NCBI GenBank assembly: GCA_003559215.1
Contig: PWMF01000128.1
Location: 1-36,068 of the forward strand
DNA length: 36,068 nt
Direction: 5' to 3'
Source of the DNA: Natrialbaceae archaeon
Lineage (GTDB): Archaea; Halobacteriota; Halobacteria; Halobacteriales; Natrialbaceae
Position 1 is the stretch's first letter, and each line of letters opens with the position of its first letter. The notes beneath the pieces were generated by a model, which saw nothing but the letters and a program-made list of their open reading frames with translations, had not been told where the DNA came from and searched no databases. A program made the position numbers and the translations under genes. This document shows, piece by piece, positions 23,942 through 31,438 of this stretch.

Positions 23942-24427
23942 ATGATCCAGAACGACGGTCCCGACGCGCCGATCCGATCGATCCTCGTCCCGACCGACGG
24001 TAGCGACGCCGCCGAGGCCGCCCTCGAGCGAGCGCTCCGGTTCGCCGAGCTCGAGGGGGCGACCGTCCACGTCCTCTCGGTGGTCGACACGACGGCGAAC
24101 CCGATGCGCTTCGGCGTCGCGGAGGTCGCCGACCTCGATCGGGCGCGGACGGAGCTCGTCGACGGTGTCGTCGACGCCTGCGGCGACCGTGCGCCGGGCC
24201 TCGAGGTACGGGGTGCGGTTCGCCGCGGTCGCCCGGCGGAGACGATCCTCGAGTACGTAGCGGAGCAGGCGATCGATCTGCTCGTCGTCGGCCGGACGGG
24301 TCGGGGCGGCGTCGCCGAAGCGCTCCTGGGAAGCACCGCCGATCGGCTGGTGCGCCGGTCGCCAATCCCCGTCGTGGTCGTTCCGGACACGGGCGAGGCC
24401 GACGACCGACCCCGCGGAGCCGGGTAG
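23942..24427 (+). CDS. Universal stress protein (UspA family)
   Basis: A 161-residue USP with a 10-residue N-terminal extension before IRSILVPTDGSDAAEAALERAL. The mid-region has VHVLSVVDTTANP, then GRPAETILEYVAEQAIDLLVVGRTGRGGVAEALLGSTADRLVRRSPIPVVVVP, which carries a complete G-x2-G-x9-G-S nucleotide loop (GRTG...GS), so it should bind ATP. A C-terminal tail of about 13 residues rich in Asp/Arg follows. It lies 69 bases behind the previous USP on the same strand and has a weak A/T box (TTAGGC, 23911-23916) at leaderless distance. Confidence 0.94.
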   Translation: MIQNDGPDAPIRSILVPTDGSDAAEAALERALRFAELEGATVHVLSVVDTTANPMRFGVAEVADLDRARTELVDGVVDACGDRAPGLEVRGAVRRGRPAETILEYVAEQAIDLLVVGRTGRGGVAEALLGSTADRLVRRSPIPVVVVPDTGEADDRPRGAG

Positions 24428-24508
24428 CTTTATTCCGCTCCGCGGTGTACGACCCCCCGACTCGCTCCCTGGAGCCCACGGCTCGAGGCGGCGGAGTACT
24501 CTCAACCA

Positions 24509-24898
24509 ATGAACTACAAGGAATTCGTCGGCCAGGTCCAGCACAGACTCGAGTACGCACAGTTCGGTCAGGCCGTTCGGGCGACCCGGGCAGTGCTGAC
24601 GACGCTCGGCGAACGGCTCCCGGAAGGGGAGGCGACCGATCTCGCCAGCCCGCTCCCGATGGAGATCGATCGGTACCTGAGGGAGGCCACGCACGGCCAG
24701 CGCTTCGACTACCACGAGTTCCTCGATCGGGTCGCCGAGCGCGAGGGCGTCGATCGATCGGACGCGAACTACCACGCCCAGCAGGTGCTCGCGATCGTCG
24801 CCGAGGACGTCCCGCCCGGAAACATCGAGAAGGCCCGAAACGGACTCCCCGACGACTTCGATCCGCTGTTCGAGCTGATCGAAGCACTCGAGGAGTGA
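24509..24898 (+). CDS. DUF2267 protein
   Basis: A 129-residue all-helical acidic protein with the DUF2267 pattern: MNYKEFVGQVQHRLEYAQFGQAVRATRAVLTTLGERLPEGEATDLASPLP in the first half and FDYHEFLDRVAEREGVDRSDANYHAQQVLAIVAEDVP in the second, which form two related helical halves. The function of DUF2267 is not established; in bacteria and archaea it often sits near USP genes, as here. The stop codon overlaps the GTG of the methyltransferase by four bases (GTGA at 24895-24898), so the two are translationally coupled. Confidence 0.9.
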   Translation: MNYKEFVGQVQHRLEYAQFGQAVRATRAVLTTLGERLPEGEATDLASPLPMEIDRYLREATHGQRFDYHEFLDRVAEREGVDRSDANYHAQQVLAIVAEDVPPGNIEKARNGLPDDFDPLFELIEALEE

Positions 24899-25599
24899 CC
24901 GACGAGCGACGCGTCGCAAGCGAGGCGGCCGACCGACCGCCGGGGCCGATCGCCCGCGTTTCCCGATCGAAGCGGGACGCTCGCGACTGGTACGATACGT
25001 TCAGTCGCCGGTACGACGCCGTCGCCGATCCGTTCGAGGCTCCCGCGCGGACGGGCGGGCTCGAGCTGCTCGCCCCGGAACCGGACGAGCGCGTCCTCGA
25101 CGTCGGCTGCGGGACCGGCATCGCCCTCGTCGCCATCGCGAGGGCCGTCGGCCCGACGGGGACCGCCGTCGGGATCGATCTCGCCGATGGGATGTGTCGC
25201 GCGTCCCGACGGGCGCTGGCCGGAGCCGGCCTCGAGCGGGGCGTCGTGATCGCGGGCGACGGCGCGAGCCTGCCGTTCGCCGACGACGCCTTTGACGCCG
25301 TCTTCGCGAGTTTCGTCCTCGAGCTCTTCGATACGCGTGAGATTCCGATCGTCCTCGCCGAATGGCGACGCGTCCTCGCCCCGGACGGTCGGCTCTGTGT
25401 CGTCTCGCTCTCCCGGAGCGGGTTCGGTCCGACGACGTGGCTCTACGAACGGGTCCACGACCTGCTGCCGACGGCGGTCGACTGTCGGCCGATCTACGTT
25501 ACCGAGACCCTGTGCGAAGCCGGCTTTCGGGTTCTCGAGACGCGATACGAAACCGTCTGGCGGCTGCCCGTCGAGATCGTTCTGGCTCGGCCGCGATAG
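24895..25599 (+). CDS. Class I SAM-dependent methyltransferase (UbiE-like)
   Basis: A 234-residue protein starting at GTG 24895, inside the DUF2267 stop. A 30-residue basic leader precedes WYDTFSRRYDAVADPFE, a segment typical of UbiE/menaquinone-type and other small-molecule methyltransferases. SAM motifs: I VLDVGCGTGIALVAIARAVG (about 68-87), II GTAVGIDLADGM, III-like FDAVFASFVLELFDTREIP, and VLAPDGRLCVVSLS. The substrate is unknown; with a UbiB-like protein elsewhere in the cluster a quinone-related role is possible but not shown. The gene ends 6 bases before the stop of the convergent tandem USP. Confidence 0.88.
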   Translation: MTDERRVASEAADRPPGPIARVSRSKRDARDWYDTFSRRYDAVADPFEAPARTGGLELLAPEPDERVLDVGCGTGIALVAIARAVGPTGTAVGIDLADGMCRASRRALAGAGLERGVVIAGDGASLPFADDAFDAVFASFVLELFDTREIPIVLAEWRRVLAPDGRLCVVSLSRSGFGPTTWLYERVHDLLPTAVDCRPIYVTETLCEAGFRVLETRYETVWRLPVEIVLARPR

Positions 25600-25605
25600 G
25601 ATGAT

Positions 25606-26487
25606 CTAGGCGGGCGCCCCGCGAACCAGCGTGACCGTCCGCGGTGAGCGGCGGGCGACCCGTTCCGCGACCGAACCCGTGAACAGCCGGGCCGCGAGCG
25701 ATCGGCCGTGACTCCCCATGACGAGCTGGTCGTAGTCGCCCGACTCGACGCGTTCGACGATCGCCGCCGCGGGCGCTCCGGGCGCGGTTTCGGTCTCGAG
25801 TGTCGCGTCGCGTCCGTCAGCTAGCGTCCTCGCTGACTCGAGGATTTCCTCGGCTCGGTTTTGGCGGTCGTCGAGAACCGCCTCCAGGTACGTCCCCTCG
25901 ACCTGCGACCGCGGGCGGTCGAACGGGAGGTTCAGGGCGTGGAGGGCAGTATGGGAGGCGTCGGGAAACGTCTCGAGGGCGTACGCGAGCGCGGCCTCAG
26001 CCTGCTCGGAGCCGTCGAGAGGAGTCAGGATCTTGCCGGGGAGGTCCCGTTCCCGGATCGTCGCGGTCGTCTCGGGGACGACCGTCGTCGAAACCGACGA
26101 TCGGCGGACGACGGCCTCGCTCACGCGGCCGAGGAAGGGACGGGTGATCGGCGACTGACCGTGGCTGCCGAGGACGACGTGGTCCGCACCCTCCTCGTCG
26201 GCGACCGCGAGGATCTCGGTGTGGGGCGTGCCCGTTCGGAGTTCGGTTCGGAGTTCGCGGCCGCGCTCGTCGGCGCGTTCGGTCGCGCGCTCAAGGACCC
26301 GCTCCCCCCGCTCTTTCGCACGCTCGGCGGTCGGCTCGGGCGACCCCACGGTCGCGGTGTGATCGCGTGTGGGGTCGACGACGAACAGTGCGGTCGGTGA
26401 CGCGTCGGGAAACGACGCGAGACAGTACTCCAGGCCGGCGAACCCCCGATCCGATCCGTCGAGGGGGACAAGAACGTCGTGTGGCAT
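25606..26487 (-). CDS. Tandem universal stress protein (two UspA domains)
   Basis: A 293-residue protein with two USP domains (about 1-145 and 150-290). Domain 1: MPHDVLVPLDGSDRGFAGLEYCLASFPDA, TALFVVDP and GADHVVLGSHGQSPITRPFLGR, where the last G-S/T of the nucleotide loop is G-R. Domain 2: GKILTPLDGSEQAEAALAYALETFPDA, then YDQLVMGSHGRSLAARLFTGSVAERVARRSPRTVTLVR, which has an intact loop. Tandem USPs act as pseudo-dimers. The ATG at 26487 is supported by a TATA element on the minus strand (26541-26550) and a small hairpin in the predicted leader (26501-26516). It is convergent with the methyltransferase and divergent from the VKOR gene. Confidence 0.93.
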   Translation of the reverse strand: MPHDVLVPLDGSDRGFAGLEYCLASFPDASPTALFVVDPTRDHTATVGSPEPTAERAKERGERVLERATERADERGRELRTELRTGTPHTEILAVADEEGADHVVLGSHGQSPITRPFLGRVSEAVVRRSSVSTTVVPETTATIRERDLPGKILTPLDGSEQAEAALAYALETFPDASHTALHALNLPFDRPRSQVEGTYLEAVLDDRQNRAEEILESARTLADGRDATLETETAPGAPAAAIVERVESGDYDQLVMGSHGRSLAARLFTGSVAERVARRSPRTVTLVRGAPA

Positions 26488-26500
26488 GCTAATGTCGGAG

Positions 26501-26516
26501 GCGGGCGTCGGCCCGC
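26501..26516 (-). repeat. Perfect 6-bp hairpin in the USP leader
   Basis: GCGGGC (26501-26506) and GCCCGC (26511-26516) form a perfect stem with a 4-base loop, ending 14 bases before the ATG at 26487. It would fold in the predicted 5' leader of the tandem USP mRNA, or could be an operator half-site pair. Confidence 0.45.
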
Positions 26517-26540
26517 TTGGTCCCGTCTCCCACGCCGACG

Positions 26541-26550
26541 GATATAAAAG
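26541..26550 (-). promoter_or_regulatory. TATA box of the tandem USP gene
   Basis: On the minus strand the sequence is CTTTTATATC, the strongest TATA-like element in this region. It lies about 58 bases before the ATG at 26487, giving a leader of about 30 bases. Confidence 0.6.
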
Positions 26551-26685
26551 GTCTGTCGAGTCGACCGGTCAGCCGAGAGTCGCTCGAGAGAACCCTCGGT
26601 TCTCGTCCGTAGCCGATCGTCCGATTATGTCTGTAGTGTGCAATACCAGAACGATTTTCCCATAGAGTTCATGGGTAGATGACGA

Positions 26686-26714
26686 GTATAAGTCCCTTAT
26701 GTGGTAGCTACCAC
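26686..26714 (+). promoter_or_regulatory. TATA box plus 14-bp palindrome upstream of VKOR
   Basis: GTATAAGT (26686-26693) is followed by the perfect palindrome GTGGTAGCTACCAC (26701-26714), which would cover the predicted transcription start. This is a layout expected for a repressor operator. The leader to the ATG at 26818 would be about 100 bases, or about 70 if the ATG at 26788 is used. Confidence 0.5.
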
Positions 26715-26817
26715 TCTGTAGCTCGGCTCAACGTTCGCCGAGGAAGCAACTGTAGTTCATAGTATTGTGCCTACTACACAAAGACTTATGACGGATCGGT
26801 TCCAACTCGAGAGTACG

Positions 26818-27408
26818 ATGGGAGAAACTGCAACGAAAACCGGACTGGAACAGTCGGAGGGACTCGGCGAGTACACGAACGCGCTCCTCGGTGCCTTCCT
26901 GGGCATCGCGGTGATCGGCTGGGGAGCCAGCGTCTTCCTCACCGCGGTACACTTCTGGGCCCTGCCGCTTCCCGCGGGAATCGAGCCCGAGGGAAGCCTG
27001 GCCGTGATCACGAGCACGTGGGCGTACATCGGCCCGATACCGCTGGCGCTGCTCGGCGCCGGCTACTACGCCACGATGATCGTCCTCGGCGGGCTCTGGC
27101 TCGAGACGAAACACGAGCTGCTCGAGCGGGGAATATTCCTGATCACCGGTGGCGGACTCGCCGCCTCGGCGTACTTCGTCTACCTCCAGCTGGGGGTCAT
27201 CGGCGCGATCTGTCCGTTCTGTATGATCTCCGCGGCCGCGACCACGAGCCTGTTCGCGATCGAACTGCTCGTGAAGTCCCTCGGCGGCGCGAGCGTCGCC
27301 CCCTCGGTCTCGAGCACCCGGGTCTGGCCGCCGCTGGTCGCCGCCACGATCGGGATCACGGTCGCGGCGATGTACGGGATCACGCTGGCCCCGATCCCCG
27401 GCGTCTAA
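26818..27408 (+). CDS. VKOR-family membrane protein with only the CxxC cysteines
   Basis: A 196-residue membrane protein with five hydrophobic helices (about 22-45, 68-92, 104-123, 126-152, 170-189). The VKOR pattern is visible: VITSTWAYIGPIPLALLGAGYY (conserved Ser, Tyr/Trp-Ala, GxPxxLLG) in helix 2 and the quinone-side redox motif CPFC (C132-C135) in helix 4. The two loop cysteines that normally relay electrons from a thioredoxin-like partner are absent; C132 and C135 are the only cysteines in the protein. It may be a quinone-linked redox protein with a different electron partner. No Trx-like domain is fused or adjacent. Starts at 26767 and 26788 are in frame; 26818 is the family-like choice. 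Confidence 0.82.
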   Translation: MGETATKTGLEQSEGLGEYTNALLGAFLGIAVIGWGASVFLTAVHFWALPLPAGIEPEGSLAVITSTWAYIGPIPLALLGAGYYATMIVLGGLWLETKHELLERGIFLITGGGLAASAYFVYLQLGVIGAICPFCMISAAATTSLFAIELLVKSLGGASVAPSVSSTRVWPPLVAATIGITVAAMYGITLAPIPGV

Positions 27409-27468
27409 ACGGGGAACCGGCCGTCGACACGCCAGCGAAACTATGAGGCTAGCGCTCCCTGATCCGGT

Positions 27469-28215
27469 ATGGACCTCGGCCTCACTGTCGGCGACTCCCT
27501 CGAGCGCGCCGATCGAACGATCGACGGCTTCGACCTGCTCGAGCTGTCGATCGGCGAAGGTACTGATCCGAACGCGATCGATACCGACCGCCTCGAACGG
27601 ATCCTCGACCGGGAAGACGCAGACCTCTGTGTCCACCTCCCGTTCAAGCAGGTCGTCGTGACGCCCGTCGACGGGATCAACGACGCGATCCTCGACTATC
27701 AGCAAGAGTTGCTCGAGTGGGGCGGGTCGGTCGGCGCCGAGAAGGCGGTCCTCCACGGGACGACCCGGAACCCCCACGACACGGACCTTCGCCCGGTGTT
27801 CGCCGAGCAGCTGGCCGCCATCGCCGACGCCGGCGCCGACGCAGGTGTCGAACTCGTCGTCGAGAACGTCGGCCACCAGAAGCGCGGACTGCCGCTGTCG
27901 GTGCTGGGCGATCTGGCCCGCGAGACCGATACGTCGGTCTGCTTCGACGTCGGCCACGCCTACATGGAGGACGGCGACGACGGCGTCGAGCGGTTCCTCT
28001 CGGGGTACGGCGACCTCGTCTCCCACCTGCACGTCCACGACGCCCGGAGCAGGGGCGACACCCACCTTCCGCTGGGGGCCGGCGAGATCGACTACGGGAT
28101 CGTCGCCGACCGCCTTGGCGGGTTCGAGGGCACCGTCGCGATCGAGGTCTTCACCGACGACGTCCCGCTGTTACGCGACACCGCCGAGCGGGTTCGGGAG
28201 CACCTCGAGGGCTGA
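27469..28215 (+). CDS. Sugar-phosphate isomerase/epimerase (AP endonuclease 2 TIM barrel)
   Basis: A 248-residue protein with the xylose-isomerase-like/AP_endonuc_2 pattern of metal-binding residues on successive strands: LCVHLPFK (His), AVLHGTTRNPHD (His), LVVENVGHQ (Glu and His), VCFDVGHAYM (Asp, His), LVSHLHVHDARSRGDTHLPLGAGEIDY (two His and Asp, then Gly-Glu-Ile-Asp) and VAIEVFT (Glu). These ligands bind two or three divalent metals in sugar isomerases and endonuclease IV. At this size and with LPLGAGEIDY it is most like the sugar-phosphate isomerase/epimerase branch, not the DNA repair enzyme. Its substrate is unknown. It follows VKOR by 60 bases on the same strand. Confidence 0.88.
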   Translation: MDLGLTVGDSLERADRTIDGFDLLELSIGEGTDPNAIDTDRLERILDREDADLCVHLPFKQVVVTPVDGINDAILDYQQELLEWGGSVGAEKAVLHGTTRNPHDTDLRPVFAEQLAAIADAGADAGVELVVENVGHQKRGLPLSVLGDLARETDTSVCFDVGHAYMEDGDDGVERFLSGYGDLVSHLHVHDARSRGDTHLPLGAGEIDYGIVADRLGGFEGTVAIEVFTDDVPLLRDTAERVREHLEG

Positions 28216-28287
28216 TCAGCTCGCACTCGAGTCCGCGACAGGAACGTGAACGGTAGTTTGAACAGTTCAGGGTCCGAACAGTCGGTG

Positions 28288-28698
28288 ATGGACTCACGGA
28301 GCGACTCGAACGCCCGTCTCCTGCTCGCTGTCAGCGCGATCGCGGCCGTTTTCGTCTACGCCGTGTTGGTCCCCCGAGACGTCCTCGCGGGCGACGGCTC
28401 GCGAGCGGTGCTGTACATCGTCGGGGGCTGGGTGCCGTTCACGCTCGTTTTCTACGCGCTGGGGCGGGGGTTTTCCTCGCCAGAGGCGCTCCCGAGCATG
28501 CGAAGCGCCGACGCGGGGCTCGGGCTCGTGCTCGTCTTACTGCTCCTCAGCCTCGGGCTCGAGGCCTGGGGGGTGCCCCCCGAGGAACTCCCGGAGGCGT
28601 ACGTCCTCCAGGCGATCGGAATCTTCCTCGGCCTCGCGCTGTTCGGCTGGGGGATCGGCCGGCGCTCGCGGGCGATCGGTCGGCAGGCGGACTCCTAG
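28288..28698 (+). CDS. Small membrane protein, unknown function
   Basis: A 136-residue protein (ATG 28288) with about four hydrophobic helices (about 11-30, 41-61, 75-94, 105-126). A loop of AWGVPPEELPEAY precedes the last helix, and the C-terminus is basic (RRSRAIGRQ), suggesting it is cytoplasmic. I do not recognise the family. A GTG at 28246 would add 14 polar residues. The stop TAG overlaps the stop of the convergent USP gene through a shared CTAG (28695-28698). Confidence 0.7.
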   Translation: MDSRSDSNARLLLAVSAIAAVFVYAVLVPRDVLAGDGSRAVLYIVGGWVPFTLVFYALGRGFSSPEALPSMRSADAGLGLVLVLLLLSLGLEAWGVPPEELPEAYVLQAIGIFLGLALFGWGIGRRSRAIGRQADS

Positions 28699-29129
28699 AC
28701 GCCCTCACCGACGACGAGTACGTCGATGTCTCCCTCCCTGGTGACCCCGTCGGTGACGCTGCCGAGCATCATCCGGCTGACCCCGCCCCGCCCCCGAGAG
28801 CCCATGACGGCGACCTCTGCGTCGACCTCGTCGGCGTACGTGAGGAGTTCCCGGACCGGAACGCCCTCGCGGATCTCGGTGTCGACCTCGAGGCCGCGCT
28901 CCCGGGCTCGTTCCTCGAGGCGGCCGACGAACGTCTCGGCGCGCTCGGCGAACGCCTCGGCGGCGCTGGCGCCGTCGCCGGGGAGCCGAACGGAGCCCAG
29001 CGGTCCCTCCTCGACGACGCAGACGACGAAGACCGCCGCGTCGGTCGTTTCGGCCAGATCGAACGCCCGCTCGGCAGCCGCCTCGGCGTACTCGCTGCCG
29101 TCAGTCGGGACGAGAATTCGGTCGTACAT
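28695..29129 (-). CDS. Universal stress protein (UspA family)
   Basis: A 144-residue single-domain USP: MYDRILVPTDGSEYAEAAAERAFDLAE, VFVVCVVEEGPLGSV, then VDAEVAVMGSRGRGGVSRMMLGSVTDGVTREGDIDVLVVGEGV. The nucleotide loop G-x2-G-x9-G-S is intact (GSRG then nine residues then GS), so ATP binding is expected. An A/T box on the minus strand (GGATAAG in plus orientation, 29153-29159) lies about 27 bases before the ATG at 29129, consistent with a leaderless transcript. Confidence 0.94.
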   Translation of the reverse strand: MYDRILVPTDGSEYAEAAAERAFDLAETTDAAVFVVCVVEEGPLGSVRLPGDGASAAEAFAERAETFVGRLEERARERGLEVDTEIREGVPVRELLTYADEVDAEVAVMGSRGRGGVSRMMLGSVTDGVTREGDIDVLVVGEGV

Positions 29130-29152
29130 GCGCTCCCGTTCTCGCGCGAAGA

Positions 29153-29159
29153 GGATAAG
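29153..29159 (-). promoter_or_regulatory. Probable TATA box of the USP gene at 29129
   Basis: Reads CTTATCC on the minus strand, 24-30 bases before the start codon. The same CTTATC core occurs before the sulfatase gene. Confidence 0.4.
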
Positions 29160-29229
29160 TCCGGGTGGCGAATCGTAGCGGGAAGCGGGCTCGAGCCGCC
29201 TCGAGCGTTCGCCGCTGATCGCCGCCTCT

Positions 29230-30807
29230 TCATCCGGCCGACGCCCGTCGTCGCCCCCGAACGTACTGGACGAACGCGACGGCCGCAGCGAGCAACGTCG
29301 GGAGTTCGTAGGGCTGGCCGTGAAACGTCAGCACGGCCGCGGCGACGAACAGCGCGCCGGCGACGACGGCGTACCCGACAGCGGGATCTCCCCCGCTCGG
29401 CGGATCAACGGGATCGGTCCTGACGACGAGTTCGCCCCGCTCGAGCTGGCCGAAGACGCTATCGAACCGGGCGGGAGCCCGGGCGAGGACGGGCGCCGAC
29501 TCCCGCAGGTCGCCGCGGACCTCCTGGAGAAGCGTCTCGAGCTCGCTCTCGATGAAGCCGTAGTCGACAAGAAACGATCGCGTCGCCGCGAGAAAGTCGA
29601 ACTCGGGATCGAGACTCCGACAGACCCCTTCGCCGACCGTCCCGGCTCTGACGAGTAACATCACGTTCGGTGGGATCCGGAACGGGAAGTCGTGGAGCAT
29701 CGACAGCAGTTCGGTGATGATCGCTCGCCAGGTGACGTCACTTCGCCCCTCGAGGTTCTCGATTACCAGCTCGAGGACCCGCCGAACCGCCACCCGGTCG
29801 ACGGTCGGCTCGAGTACCTCGAGTGCGACGAGCGTGTTCAGCAGGCCGTCGACGTCCCGGCGGACGAGCGTGCGGTAGAGGCTCGCGATGTCGTCTTGCT
29901 CCTGTGGCGTGAGCCGCTGGCTCATCCCGTAGTCGTAGATGACGAGCCGACCGTCGTCGGTTACCGCGAGGTTGCCCGGGTGGGGGTCGGCGTGGAACAC
30001 GCCGTCGACCAGTCCCATCTTCAGGTAGGTCCGGGCGATCAGGGTGGCCATCTCGGTCGGATCGGTGTCGGCCGCGGCGAGGGCGTCGTCGTCGGTGATC
30101 TTCCGTCCCTCGACGTACTCCATGGCGATCACGCGGTCGGAGCAGAGCTCCTCGTACGTTTCCGGAACGACGACCCGGTCGTCGTCGGCGAAGTTCTCGC
30201 CGATGTCGTCCATGATCGCGGCCTCCCGAGCAAAGTCGAGCTCCTCGAGGATGATCTCCTCGAAGTCGTCGGCGACGTTCTCGAGCGAGTAGCGCTGGCG
30301 CTCGTCTGCGAACGTCGCGATCAGCGGGACGAGCCCCCTGATGACCCGGAGGTCGCGTTCGATCATCGAGACCAGCCCCGGACGACGGACCTTCAGCGCG
30401 ATCTGCTCGCCCTCGTACGCGGCGGTGTAGACGAACGCGAGCGAACCGCCCGCGACGGGCTCGACGGTCTCGAGATCGAGCTCGGCGCCGAGTTCGTCCT
30501 CGAGGACGGTCAGCGGGTCCCCGCCCGCGTTCTCGGGGACCTCGTCCTGCAGGCTCGAAAAGACCTCGACGTACGTCGGGGGAACGACGTCCGGGCGCGT
30601 CGACAGCACCTGACCGACCTTGATGAACGCGGGCCCGAGCGCGAGCATCGTCTCGGTGAGCCGTTCGGCCCGCTCGCGGTGGACCGCTGTCGACACTCGC
30701 CGGGGCGGACCGAACACGAAAAACCGGCGTCGGTCCCGGAGCAGGGCGATCGCGACGGGGAGAAACCGGAACAGCACCTGGACGTACCGCAGGTAGTAGC
30801 CGATCAT
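29230..30807 (-). CDS. ABC1/UbiB-family atypical kinase-like protein
   Basis: A 525-residue protein. The family-specific KxGQ motif lies at ALGPAFIKVGQVLSTRPDVVPP (about 56-77), with Lys63 and Gln66. The Ala-rich nucleotide loop is present in modified form (VEPVAGGSLAFVYTA, about 115-129), followed by the ATP Lys139 in IALKVRRPG, a Glu-rich helix, the catalytic FHADPHPGNLAVTDDGRLVIYDYGM (HxDxxxxN, then DYG for DFG). Two C-terminal transmembrane helices (about 474-490 and 500-518) resemble the UbiB membrane anchor. UbiB/COQ8 proteins are ATPases supporting quinone biosynthesis and lipid handling; in haloarchaea the target is probably menaquinone metabolism (inference). It is divergent from the following USP. 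Confidence 0.93.
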   Translation of the reverse strand: MIGYYLRYVQVLFRFLPVAIALLRDRRRFFVFGPPRRVSTAVHRERAERLTETMLALGPAFIKVGQVLSTRPDVVPPTYVEVFSSLQDEVPENAGGDPLTVLEDELGAELDLETVEPVAGGSLAFVYTAAYEGEQIALKVRRPGLVSMIERDLRVIRGLVPLIATFADERQRYSLENVADDFEEIILEELDFAREAAIMDDIGENFADDDRVVVPETYEELCSDRVIAMEYVEGRKITDDDALAAADTDPTEMATLIARTYLKMGLVDGVFHADPHPGNLAVTDDGRLVIYDYGMSQRLTPQEQDDIASLYRTLVRRDVDGLLNTLVALEVLEPTVDRVAVRRVLELVIENLEGRSDVTWRAIITELLSMLHDFPFRIPPNVMLLVRAGTVGEGVCRSLDPEFDFLAATRSFLVDYGFIESELETLLQEVRGDLRESAPVLARAPARFDSVFGQLERGELVVRTDPVDPPSGGDPAVGYAVVAGALFVAAAVLTFHGQPYELPTLLAAAVAFVQYVRGRRRASAG

Positions 30808-30931
30808 CGCTTGAGGGCGCTGTGGGCGATCGTCTCGCTGTCCATAGCGGGCGTTCGACTCCCGGTCACAAATACGTCAGCACCCTGGCAACCCGGGCGG
30901 CAGCTGCACGGACGGATTCCTTTCGTTCTCT

Positions 30932-30964
30932 CCCAACTTCTTGGAACTCGTGGTTGGGCATATG
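30932..30964 (+). promoter_or_regulatory. Inverted repeat next to the USP TATA box
   Basis: CCCAAC (30932-30937) and GTTGGG (30953-30958) are perfect inverted arms 15 bases apart, directly abutting CATATG (30959-30964), which is centred about 27 bases before the ATG at 30989. The arms would occupy the BRE/activator side of the promoter. Confidence 0.4.
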
Positions 30965-30988
30965 GTGCTCGCCCGCGTTCGCTCGAGT

Positions 30989-31438
30989 ATGTACGATCGA
31001 CTCCTGCTGCCGACGGACATGAGCGCCGGAATCGAGCACGCGATCGAGCACGCGATCGACGCAGCCGAGCGGTACGACGCCGAACTGCACGTCCTGTACG
31101 TCGTCGACACCGACGCCTACAGCTCGTACCCCGGCGACGAGTACGTCCACGAGCTCGAGGGCTTAGAGAGTGCCCTCGAGCAGGCCGGCACCGACGCCGT
31201 CGAGGCGGTCGCCGAGGAAGCCGAGGCAGCCGGGGTGGAGACGACGCAGGTGATTCGCCACGGCGTTCCCCACGAGGAAATCCTCCGGTACGGCGACGAC
31301 GCCGATATCGGGCTCACGGTGGTCGGCTCGAAGAACCGCTCGGGCGAGTACCGCCGGCTGCTGGGTAGCGTCGCCGAGCGGGTCGTGAACATGTCCGAAC
31401 GGCCGGTGACGGTCGTCAAGTCCCCGGTTGACGAATAG
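30989..31438 (+). CDS. Universal stress protein with degenerate nucleotide loop
   Basis: A 149-residue USP: MYDRLLLPTDMSAGIEHAIEHAIDAAE (the usual DGS is DMS), VLYVVDTDAYSS, then RHGVPHEEILRYGDDADIGLTVVGSKNRSGEYRRLLGSVAERVVNMSERPVTVVKS. The loop begins GSKN instead of G-x2-G, although the nine-residue spacing to GS is kept, so its ATP affinity may differ from the other members. The ATG at 30989 fits the family start; an in-frame ATG at 30941 would add a non-family leader. It is divergent from the UbiB-like gene and is the last gene before the A/T-rich island. Confidence 0.92.
   Translation: MYDRLLLPTDMSAGIEHAIEHAIDAAERYDAELHVLYVVDTDAYSSYPGDEYVHELEGLESALEQAGTDAVEAVAEEAEAAGVETTQVIRHGVPHEEILRYGDDADIGLTVVGSKNRSGEYRRLLGSVAERVVNMSERPVTVVKSPVDE

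Larger units (their letters stand above)
26488..26817. other. Divergent promoter region between tandem USP and VKOR genes
   Basis: A 330-base region without a convincing gene, more A/T-rich than its surroundings from about 26620. It holds the USP promoter and hairpin on the minus side (26501-26550) and, on the plus side, GTATAAGT at 26686-26693 followed by a 14-bp palindrome (26701-26714). In-frame VKOR start alternatives at 26767 and 26788 fall inside this region. Short open frames here lack haloarchaeal protein composition. Confidence 0.5.

Noticed and set aside
29692..31368. Plus-strand open frame (about 560 codons) opposite the UbiB-like gene and into a USP gene
   Set aside because: Overlaps two genes with clear family motifs; no domain seen in it.
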